NCBI GenBank assembly: GCA_963744735.1
Contig: CAVUVH010000005.1
Span: 327,384 to 391,383, forward strand
Direction: 5' to 3'
Length of the DNA stretch: 64,000 nucleotides
Source: RPQJ01 sp963744735
GTDB lineage: Bacteria; Pseudomonadota; Gammaproteobacteria; Steroidobacterales; Steroidobacteraceae
This document shows, piece by piece, positions 56,401 to 64,000 of this stretch (position 1 is the first letter of the stretch; every line of letters begins with the position of its first letter). A program made the position numbers and the translations under genes. The notes beneath the pieces are model-generated. The model searched no databases. It worked only from the letters and a program-made list of their open reading frames with translations, and was not told the DNA's origin.

Positions 56401-57120
56401 ATGGCACGGAACCGGCGCGGCTGGGCGCGCCGCGTACTGCGCGGACTCGCCCTGGCCCTCCTCGCCTGGGGTGCGGTGACCGTCGCCACCGTGGTCGCCT
56501 TCCGCTGGATCGACCCGCCTTTCACGGCCTTCATGCTGGCCGACCGCCTGGACGCCTTCGTCAGCCGCGAGAAGGGCTACGACTTCGCCCACGACTGGGT
56601 CGAATGGGACCGGATCTCGAAGGAAGCGGCGCTGGCCGTGATCGCTTCCGAGGACCAGCAGTTTCCCTTTCACCGCGGCTTCGATTTCAAGCAGATCGAC
56701 AAGGCGCTGCGCGATCGCGAGCGCGGCCGGCGGGTCCGCGGCGCCAGCACGATCTCGCAGCAGGTCGCCAAGAACATCTACCTCTGGCGCGGGCAGAGCT
56801 GGGTGCGCAAGGGACTGGAAGCCGGCATCACCGTGCTGATCGAGACCTTCTGGAGCAAGCAGCGCATCCTCGAGGTGTACCTGAACGTGGCCGAGTTCGG
56901 CCGCGGCACGTACGGGGTACAGGCCGCGAGCCAGCGCTACTTCCGCAAGGATGCCGCCCGACTCAAGCGGCCCGAGGCGGCGCTGCTGGCCGCCGTGCTG
57001 CCGGCGCCGACCCGGATGCGGGTGAATGCGCCGTCACGCTACGTCAAGCGGCGCCAGGCCAAGATCCAGCAGCAGATGTACGCGCTCGGCGGAACTTCCT
57101 ATCTGGCGCGGTTGCGCTGA
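56401..57120 (+). CDS. mtgA: Monofunctional biosynthetic peptidoglycan transglycosylase MtgA
   Basis: 239 residues from the ATG at 56401. N-terminal membrane anchor (LALALLAWGAVTVATVVAF), then GT51 motifs ASEDQQFPFHRGFD (catalytic Glu), GASTISQQVAKNIYLW, KQRILEVYLNVAEFGRGTYGV and RPEAALLAAVLPAP. It polymerises lipid II glycan strands without a transpeptidase domain. 25 bp after ppiB. Confidence 0.95.
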   Translation: MARNRRGWARRVLRGLALALLAWGAVTVATVVAFRWIDPPFTAFMLADRLDAFVSREKGYDFAHDWVEWDRISKEAALAVIASEDQQFPFHRGFDFKQIDKALRDRERGRRVRGASTISQQVAKNIYLWRGQSWVRKGLEAGITVLIETFWSKQRILEVYLNVAEFGRGTYGVQAASQRYFRKDAARLKRPEAALLAAVLPAPTRMRVNAPSRYVKRRQAKIQQQMYALGGTSYLARLR

Positions 57121-57172
57121 TCGCGGCAAGCTTGCCGGTGGCGGGCCGTCGATGGTCCCGCGGGGGCTACGC

Positions 57173-58649
57173 ATGAACGATCGACAGGAAACGCGCCGCA
57201 CCCACATCGTGGTGATCGGTGCCGGGCACTCCGGGCTTTGCATCGGGCTGCGGCTGAAGCAGGCAGGCCAGCATGACTTCGTGATCCTGGAGAAGGCTGC
57301 GACGCTGGGCGGCACCTGGCGCGACAACACCTATCCGGGCGCCTCCTGCGACGCCCCGTCGTTTCTCTACAGCTTTTCGTTCGCGCAGAAGACCGACTGG
57401 AGCCGCCGCTTCGCCTGGCAATCCGAACTGCTGGGTTACTCGACCGAACTTGCCGTGCGGCACGGCCTGCTGCCGCACTGCCGCTTCAATACGGAAGTGA
57501 CGCGCGCCGCCTATGACGACGCGAGCAGCTCCTGGACCGTCACCTGCGCCGACGGCATGCAATACGTCGCGGACTTCGTCGTCGCCGGCGTCGGCCAGCT
57601 CAACCGTCCGTCGATCCCGCCGCTGCCGGGTCGCGAGCAGTTTGCAGGCGTGCAGTTCCATTCCGCCGAGTGGAACCACGGCGTGGAACTCGGCGGCAAG
57701 CGCATCGCCGTGATCGGCAATGCCGCGAGTGCGGTGCAGTTCGTGCCGCAGATCGCGCCGCTCGCCGCGCGGCTCACGATCTTCCAGCGCTCGGCCAACT
57801 GGCTGATGCCGCGCAAGGACCGCCTGTATGCGCCGCGCACGCAGCGCCTGCTGACGCGCTTCCCGGCGCTCGCGCGCTTCTATCACAGCTGCCAGTGGTT
57901 CTTCTTCGGCGAGATGCAGCTGACGCCGCTGATGAAGCAGGTGAAGCCGGTGCAGGTGCTGGCGCGGTGGAAATCGCTGGCACACCTGCGCCGGCAGGTG
58001 AAGGACCCGGTGCTGCGCGCGAAGCTCGTGCCCGATTTCCCCATCGGCGCCAAGCGCGTGCTGTTCAACGACGACTACTACCCCGCCCTGGCGCGCCCCA
58101 ACGTCGCGCTGGTGACGGACGGCATCGAGCGGATCGAGCCCGACGGCGTGCGGACGAAGGCCGGCGACCTGCACCCGGCCGACGTGATCATCTACGCCAC
58201 GGGCTTCAAGAGCACCGACTTTCTCGCGCCGATGCACGATCACCGGCCGCGGCGGGCTCGACCTGAAGCAGGAATGGGCCCGGGGCGCGCGTGCCTACCT
58301 GGGCGTCACGGTCACGGGCTTTCCGAATTTCTTCATGCTGTACGGCCCCAACACCAACCTGGGCCACAACAGCATCCTGGTGATGATCGAGGCGCAGGTC
58401 GGCTACATCCTGGACGCGCTGGAAAAACTGAAGGCGCGCGGACTGCGGCGCATCGACGTCAGGCGCGAGGTGCTGGAAGCCTACAACCGCAGCCTGCAGC
58501 AGGACCTGGCGAAATCAGTCTGGGCCACCACCGGCGCCAGCTGGTACAAGCTCGCCGACGGCACCATCACCAACAACTGGCCGCACAGCACCATCCGCTA
58601 CCGGCGCCTGCTGCGTGCAGTGCAGCTCGGGGATTACGAGACCGGCTGA
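57173..58649 (+). CDS. Flavin-containing (Baeyer-Villiger type) monooxygenase
   Basis: FAD motif VVIGAGHSGLCIGL at the N-terminus, the class B monooxygenase fingerprint FAGVQFHSAEW (FxGxxxHxxxW), and a second nucleotide site IAVIGNAASAVQ (its third Gly is Ala). One extra G near 58237 breaks the frame; skipping it gives MHITGRGGLDLKQEW and the end GPNTNLGHNSILVMIEAQ, 491 residues in total. Such enzymes insert oxygen into ketones or oxidise S/N atoms; the substrate is unknown. Converges with the TolB/TPR gene 7 bp away. Confidence 0.9.
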
Positions 58650-58656
58650 AGACCGG

Positions 58657-60475
58657 TCAACCCTTGCCCGCGCACAGCCTGGCGGCACGGACGTCGGTCA
58701 GCCCGATTCGCGCCACTGCAGCGACAAACCGTGGCTCGCAACGGATCGGGTCGACGATGGGCATCAACATGGCCCGTTGCAGGTCCACCCAGCTGCCGCG
58801 TGATTCGCGATCGGCGTAGTCAAGCGCGAGGCCCGGCTCTCCCAGCAGCATGAGCAGCACCAGGGTCTCCATGTCGCCGAACAGGTTGCCGCTCGAGGGA
58901 TCGAGCCCGCTGCGAGCAGGAAACGCGAGCAGCCGGCGGGCGAACGCCTGGCGATCGCCGCGGCCCTGCAATGCGTCGAACAGTTCCGCGACCTGTCGCT
59001 CGTTGTCCCCGCCCCATGCCGCGGCCCAACGATCGTAGACGGGACGAGCTCGCTCGAGATCGCCCAGGATCAGGTAAGAGAGCCCGATACCGCGGATGCA
59101 CAGGATTGAATCCGGCGCGTACTCCAGCGTCGACATGCAGACCGCGATCGCGTCCGTCTCGCGCCCGGCGATCAACAGCATGTCTGCCGTGTTGGACGCT
59201 ACGATCAACGAGCGCGGATCGAGTTCGGCGGCACGCTCAAGGGACGCGATTCCCTCGTCCACGTTGCCCAGCTCGACCAGAACAGTGCCCAGCCACTGGT
59301 GGGCGCTGGCCGAGGACGGCCGCAGTTCGATCGCGCGGCTGCAGCAGCGCCACCGACGTCGTCTCTGCGCCCTACAGCTGGCGATGTTGCCCATCGCCAT
59401 GTACGGTTCGGCCAGCGTCGGGTCCAGCGCCAGCGCCCGCTGCGCGGCGTCGAGGCCGCGCAGGTAGGCTTCGTCGTCCGTCAGGCGGTTGCTGTAGCCC
59501 GGCAGCACGGCATAAGTCATCGCGAGCGCGCCCCAGGCCTGGGCGAAATCGGGGTCGGCACTCGATGGCGCGCTCGAACGCGTCGATCGCGGCGAACAGC
59601 TCGTCCTCCATACGCACCCGCCACAGGGCGAGCCCGCGCAGGTAGAGATCGTGGGCTGCGACGTTCTTGGTGCCACTGACGGTCGCGGCGCCTTCTTCCT
59701 TGCCCAGCACGCGCACCTTGAGCTCGGTGCCGATGGCACGCGCAATCTCGTCCTGGATCGCAAAGACGTCCTTGAGTTCGCGATCGTAGGTCTCTGACCA
59801 GAGGTGGAACCCGGTCTGAGCGTCGATCAACTGCGCCGTGACGCGCACCCGGTCGGCCTGCTTGCGTACGCTGCCTTCGAGCACCATCCGTACCTTGAGC
59901 AGGTTGGCGATCTCGGCCACGTCGCGCTTCTCGCCCTTGAACTGGAACGACGAGGTCCGGGCCGCCACGCTGAGATCGGGCACCTTGGCCAGCACGTTGA
60001 GGATTTCCTCGCTGATGCCATCCGAGAAATACTCGTTCTCGGCATCGCCCGACATGTTCACGAACGGCAGGACCGCGATCGATTTCGCTGCCACGACAGC
60101 GCTGGCGCCCGGCGATCCGGGCGGCGCCGTGGCCGTCGTGGGCGCCTCGGTGGCCCGCTCGTAGCGCCAGAAGACCCCGCCGCCGACGAGGAACAGCAGC
60201 GTGATGATGATGAGCTCGGCCGAACTGACGCGCTGCTGCCCCCGGTCGCCGTGGTACCACGCCGTGACCAGCACGATCGGCAATCCGATCAGCAGCGCCA
60301 GGGTCGTGAACTGCTGGATCCTGACTGGCCAGTGGAACGTGTCCGTGACGTACGCGAGGCCCTGCAGGAAGCCCCAGGCGCCCGCTGCATAGATGACGCC
60401 CCACTGCACCACCTTGCGGCGGCGCAGCTTGTCCCAGAGGCCTTGTCCCTCACGGCCCGACGGCGACTCGGTCAT
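58657..60475 (-). CDS. Membrane-anchored TolB-like/TPR protein
   Basis: Three N-terminal hydrophobic segments (VVQWGVIYAAGAWGFLQGLAYV; LALLIGLPIVLVTAWYH; ELIIITLLFLVGGGVFW) precede a TolB/FlgO-like domain, KSIAVLPFVNMSGDAENEYFSDGISEEILNVLAKV ... VRVTAQLIDAQTGFHLWSETYDREL, and C-terminal TPRs (YMAMGNIASC, ELRPSSASAHQWLGTVL). Breaks near 59565 and 59365 lie in the TPR region. Proteins of this layout often carry an N-terminal cyclase or winged helix; here only the membrane part is present. Function unknown. Confidence 0.85.
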
Positions 60476-60549
60476 TGGCTGGTGCTCCCCACCGACCGAG
60501 TCTAGAGAGGTACCTCACCGAAGACCAGCGCGCCGGCTGGCACGCGAAC

Positions 60550-61458
60550 TCAGACCCCGATCGCGGCAGCGCGGCCGGCCGGCGCACGGACACCGAGCGC
60601 ATGGCAGATCGCGACGGTCAGCTCGGCGCGATTCAGCGTGTAGAAGTGGAATTCCTGCACGCCATGCTGCTGCAGGCGCTTGACCTGCTCGATCGCAAAA
60701 CTGGCCGCAATCAGGCGACGCGTTTCCGGGTCGTCCTCGAGCCCGTCGAAGCGGTGCACGAGCCAGTCCGGCACGCTGGTGCCGCAGCGCTTGGCGAACT
60801 TCAGCATGTGCGGAAAGCGCGTGATCGGCAGGATGCCCGGGACGATCGGCGCGGCGAGGCCGGCGGCCGCGCAGCGGTCGCGGAAGCGCAGGAAGATGTC
60901 GGTGTCGAAGAAGAACTGGGTGATCGCGCGGCTCGCGCCCGCGTCGATCTTGGCGCGCAGGTTGTCGAGGTCGAACTCTGCGTCCGGCGCCTCCGGATGG
61001 ACCTCCGGGTACGCCGCCACCGAGATCTCGAAGTCGCCGATCGTGCGCAGGCCGCGCACCAGGTCGACGGCGTAGGCGAAGCCCTGCGGGTGCGGGCGGT
61101 ACTGCGACTGTCCCGGCGGCATGTCGCCGCGCAGCGCCACGATGTGGCGCACGCCGGCGTCCCAGTAGCCGCGTGCGATGTCCAGGATCTCGCCGGCGGG
61201 CGCGCCGACACAGGTCAGGTGCGGCGCGGGGGTCAGCGAAGTCTCGCGCAGGATGCGGGACACGACGCTGTGGGTGCGTTCGCGCGTGGAGCCGTCCGCG
61301 CCGTAGGTCACCGAGACGAAGCGCGGCTTGAGCGGCGCCAGCCGCTGGATCGACTCCCACAGCAGCTGCTCCATGCCGACGTCGCCGGGCGGGAAGAACT
61401 CGAACGACACCGACGGCACCGCGCGTCCGGCAACGGTTTCAATCGGCGGCGTCATCAT
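60550..61458 (-). CDS. metF: 5,10-methylenetetrahydrofolate reductase
   Basis: FAD-dependent MTHFR, 302 residues. Motifs: SFEFFPPGDVGMEQLLW at the start, SVTYGADGSTRERT, LTCVGAP, ALRGDMPPGQSQYRP (folate/FAD site) and ITQFFFDTDIFLRFRDRC, EFHFYTLNRAEL. Supplies methyl-THF for methionine synthesis. The ATG at 61458 (or 61455; two consecutive ATGs) overlaps the hslO stop. Intact. Confidence 0.96.
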   Translation of the reverse strand: MMTPPIETVAGRAVPSVSFEFFPPGDVGMEQLLWESIQRLAPLKPRFVSVTYGADGSTRERTHSVVSRILRETSLTPAPHLTCVGAPAGEILDIARGYWDAGVRHIVALRGDMPPGQSQYRPHPQGFAYAVDLVRGLRTIGDFEISVAAYPEVHPEAPDAEFDLDNLRAKIDAGASRAITQFFFDTDIFLRFRDRCAAAGLAAPIVPGILPITRFPHMLKFAKRCGTSVPDWLVHRFDGLEDDPETRRLIAASFAIEQVKRLQQHGVQEFHFYTLNRAELTVAICHALGVRAPAGRAAAIGV

Positions 61459-62372
61459 CAGTGCACGCCGGAAGGCGTCGCGCCCGGCCCGCTGAACAGG
61501 GCGGCACAGTCGACCGCATCGAGCCGGTAAGCCCGACTGCAGAACTCGCACTTGACGTCGACCTGGCCGAACTCCTCGACCATCGAGTCGACTTCGGCAC
61601 GGCCGAGCGCGCGCAGCATGCCCTCGACGCGTTCGCGCGAGCAGCGGCAGCGGAAAAACACCGGTGACGCCTCGAACATGCGCACGTCGTCCTCGTTGAA
61701 CAACCGCCGCAGCAGCTTCTGGTCGTCCAGTTCGACCAGTTCCTGGCCGGTGACGGTGTCGGCCACGAGCTGGACGCGACGCCAGGCATCCTCGACCTCG
61801 TCCTCCGGCACCACGCCGCCGCCGGACTCGACCACGCCGGCCGGCTTCGACGTCACCGGCAGCCGCTGCAGCAGCAGGCCGCTGACGTTGTCGCCGTCCG
61901 CATGCAGCCACAGGCGCGTCGGCAGCTGTTCGGAACTCTCGAAATAGCCGCCGAGGCAATCGCTCATCGAGCCGCCCGACAACGGCACGACGCCCTGGTA
62001 ACGGTTGGCCGAACCCTCGTTGTCGATGGTCACGGTCAGCGTGCCGTCGCCCGACAGCTCGCGCAGGTCCTTGGTCGCCGGCGTCTCGCGGAAGCGGGCC
62101 ACGGCCCGCATTGCCAGGCCGTCGGTGCATTCGACCAGCATCAGGTGCATGGGGCCTTCACCGCGCAGCTGCAGCGTGAGCAGGCCCTGGAACTTGAGCG
62201 TCGAGGCGAGCAGAGCGGCCGCGGCGACCGCCTCGCCGAGCGTGTCGCGCACCTCGGCCGGGTACTCGTGGTGCTCCATCATGGCTTTCCACGCGGGACC
62301 CAGGTGCACGAGCTGCCCGCGGAACGGGTACCGCTCGAACACGAAGCGCCGCAGCGTGTCGACGTCGGCCAT
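61458..62372 (-). CDS. hslO: Redox-regulated chaperone Hsp33
   Basis: 304 residues. The C-terminal zinc switch has Cys242, Cys244 (FRCRCSRERV), Cys275 and Cys278 (VKCEFCSRAY), which release zinc and form disulfides on oxidation to activate the holdase. The N-terminal VFERYPFRGQLVHLGPAWKAM and RLWLHADGDNVSGLLLQ match the Hsp33 core. Start chosen at ATG 62372 because the upstream frame is a shadow of the fumarase gene. Intact, coupled to metF. Confidence 0.96.
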   Translation of the reverse strand: MADVDTLRRFVFERYPFRGQLVHLGPAWKAMMEHHEYPAEVRDTLGEAVAAAALLASTLKFQGLLTLQLRGEGPMHLMLVECTDGLAMRAVARFRETPATKDLRELSGDGTLTVTIDNEGSANRYQGVVPLSGGSMSDCLGGYFESSEQLPTRLWLHADGDNVSGLLLQRLPVTSKPAGVVESGGGVVPEDEVEDAWRRVQLVADTVTGQELVELDDQKLLRRLFNEDDVRMFEASPVFFRCRCSRERVEGMLRALGRAEVDSMVEEFGQVDVKCEFCSRAYRLDAVDCAALFSGPGATPSGVH

Positions 62373-62379
62373 CGCGCGC

Positions 62380-63910
62380 TCAGGCCACGCGCACGGGGAT
62401 CTTGAGCGTGCGGATCTTCTCTGACCACTCGGCGGGCGCCGTGTTGTGCACCGACGTGCCCTGGGCGTCGACGGCAACCGTCACCGGCATGTCCTGCACG
62501 TCGAACTCGTAGATCGCCTCCATGCCGAGCTCGGCGAACGCGACCACCCGCGCTGAGCGGATCGCCTTCGACACCAGGTAGGCCGCGCCGCCGACCGCCA
62601 TCAGGTAGGCCGCCTGGTGCTTCCGGATCGACTCGATCGCAACCGGGCCGCGCTCGGACTTGCCGATCATCGCGATCAGCCCGGTCTTCTCGAGCATCAT
62701 GTCGGTGAACTTGTCCATGCGCGTGGCCGTGGTCGGGCCCGCGGGGCCGACGACTTCGTCGCGCACCGGATCGACCGGGCCCACGTAGTAGATCGACCCG
62801 GTTGGTGAAATCGACGCCGGGCGGCAGGCCCTGCCCGCTCGCGAACAGGTCGGCGATGCGCTTGTGCGCGGCATCTCGCCCCGTGAGCATCCTGCCGTTC
62901 AGCAGCAGCGTCTCGCCCGGCTTCCAGCTCGCGACTTCGGCGCGCGTCAGCGTGTCGAGATTGACGCGCCTGGAAGCGCCGCCCGCGGTCCAGGTGACCT
63001 TCGGCCACTGCTCGAGCGACGGCGGCTCGAGCACCGCCGGACCGCTGCCGTCCAGGACGAAGTGCGCGTGGCGCGTGGCCGCGCAATTCGGGATCATCGC
63101 GACCGGCTTCGACGCCGCGTGCGTCGGGAACAGCTTGAGCTTGACGTCGAGCACGGTCGTCAGCCCGCCGAGGCCCTGCGCGCCGATCCCGAGCGCGTTG
63201 ACCTTCTCGTAGAGCTCGATGCGGAGTTCCTCGGCCTTGTTCTGCGGACCGCGCTCGAGCAGCTCGTGCATGTCGATCGGGTCCATCAGCGATTCCTTCG
63301 CCAGCAGCATCGCCTTTTCGGCCGTGCCGCCCACGCCGATGCCGAGCATGCCCGGCGGGCACCAGCCGGCGCCCATCGTCGGCACCGTCTTCAGCACCCA
63401 GTCGACGATCGAGTCGCTCGGGTTCAGCATCACGAACTTGGACTTGTTTTCCGAGCCGCCGCCCTTGGCCGCGACGGTCACCTCGACCTCGTCCCCCGGC
63501 ACCAGTTCGACGTGGAACACGGCCGGCGTGTTGTCGCGGGTGTTCCTGCGCTCGAACAGCGGGTCGTCGACCACCGACGCGCGCAGCTTGTTGTCGGGGT
63601 GACCGTAGGCGCGTCGCACGCCCTCGTTGATCATCTCCGCCAGGCTGCGCTTCGTCTCCCAGCGCACGTCCATGCCGACCTTGAGGAACATGTTGACGAT
63701 GCCGGTGTCCTGGCAGATGGGCCGCTTGCCCTCGGCGCACATGCGCGAGTTGGTCAGGATCTGCGCGATGGCATCCTTGGCCGCCGGGTTCTGCTCGCGC
63801 TCGTAGGCCCGCCCGAGGTGCTCGATGTAGTCGACCGGGTGGTAGTACGAGATGAACTGAAGCGCGTCGGCGACGGACTGGATGAAGTCCGATTCTTTGA
63901 TGGTGGCCAT
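62380..63910 (-). CDS. fumA: Class I (iron-sulfur) fumarate hydratase
   Basis: Class I [4Fe-4S] fumarase. Cluster cysteines are in RPICQDTGIVNMF, MGAGWCPPGMLGIGVGG and IPNCAATRHAHFVLDG; the beta half has YYVGPVDPVRDEVVGPAGPTTATRMDKFTD. One extra G near 62799 (a GGG run) splits the alpha and beta halves; corrected length is 509 residues, one chain as in FumA. It interconverts fumarate and malate in the TCA cycle. The hslO ATG lies 7 bp downstream of its stop, same strand. Confidence 0.95.
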
Positions 63911-63920
63911 GGCGTGAGTT

Positions 63921-63953
63921 AAGGGGGTAATGATCAGGGGGTAGGGGGTAGTG
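63921..63953. repeat. G-tract intergenic repeat
   Basis: Three GGGGG tracts separated by short AT-containing spacers, just upstream of the fumarase start. Resembles the left arm of the 10918-11047 repeat (GGGGGTAGGGGGTAG units). Only one arm is inside the window; the other may lie beyond the end. No gene can be supported in 63911-64000. Confidence 0.5.
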
Positions 63954-64000
63954 GCATTCTAATTGCCGCCTGGCCGGCAAGCTGCTGCTTCGCCTTCATC

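Noticed and set aside
63911..64000. Short minus-strand ORF starting at 63999 (MKAKQQLAGQ)
   Set aside because: Only 21 codons before a stop, no SD or homology visible; it may instead be the end of a gene beyond the window.

Overview
The window is high-GC, densely coded chromosomal DNA of a gammaproteobacterium, probably in or near the Xanthomonadales. The evidence is the hemA-prfA-prmC block, the ychF-pth-rplY-prs-tRNA-Gln-ispE-lolB block, RlmKL as one fused protein, a TorF-type porin, and G-rich and hairpin intergenic repeats of the kind common in that group. No phage, integrase, transposase or CRISPR array was seen.

Layout. 1-3.9 kb: methionine/transsulfuration genes (PLP lyase, omega-amidase, methionine aminotransferase) and a ROK sugar kinase. 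3.9-16 kb: polyamine uptake and catabolism (potFGHI with a second potF, spuC-type aminotransferase, puuA, puuD, and a divergent second puuA with puuB). 16-17.9 kb: glycine-zipper lipoprotein, queD and a PsiF-repeat protein. 17.9-27.2 kb: one long minus-strand operon headed by a puuR-like regulator (puuR, aldehyde dehydrogenase, MaoC-phosphate acyltransferase, ackA, aguB, exonuclease/GIY-YIG protein, rlmKL), with an omega-amino-acid aminotransferase divergent from it. 28.7-31.5 kb: small stress or unknown genes and a porin. 31.7-36.6 kb: cupin, second PRPP-synthetase-like gene, HPF, a two-domain kinase and a dicarboxylate symporter. 36.8-43.7 kb: accessory segment with an unusual amidotransferase-like protein, a c-di-GMP-I riboswitch upstream of a secreted metzincin protease, a convergent cysteine-rich repeat protein, a DsbA-like protein and tRNA-Met. 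43.9-64 kb: mostly housekeeping genes, including hemA, prfA, prmC, mtgA, metF, hslO and fumarase.

The polyamine genes form a coherent module. PotFGHI imports putrescine or spermidine; SpuC and the PuuA/PuuB/PuuC/PuuD set degrade it by the transaminase and gamma-glutamyl routes; AguB makes putrescine from the agmatine route; and the regulator has a candidate operator beside its divergent partner.

A pervasive feature is single-base frame breaks in genes that must be functional (hemA, prfA, fumarase, rlmKL). In nearly every case removing or adding one base restores a full-length family-typical protein, so these look like uncorrected sequencing errors. Coordinates of such genes are given for the whole reconstructed gene. 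The break density is much higher at 38.6-42 kb, where real gene decay may also contribute.
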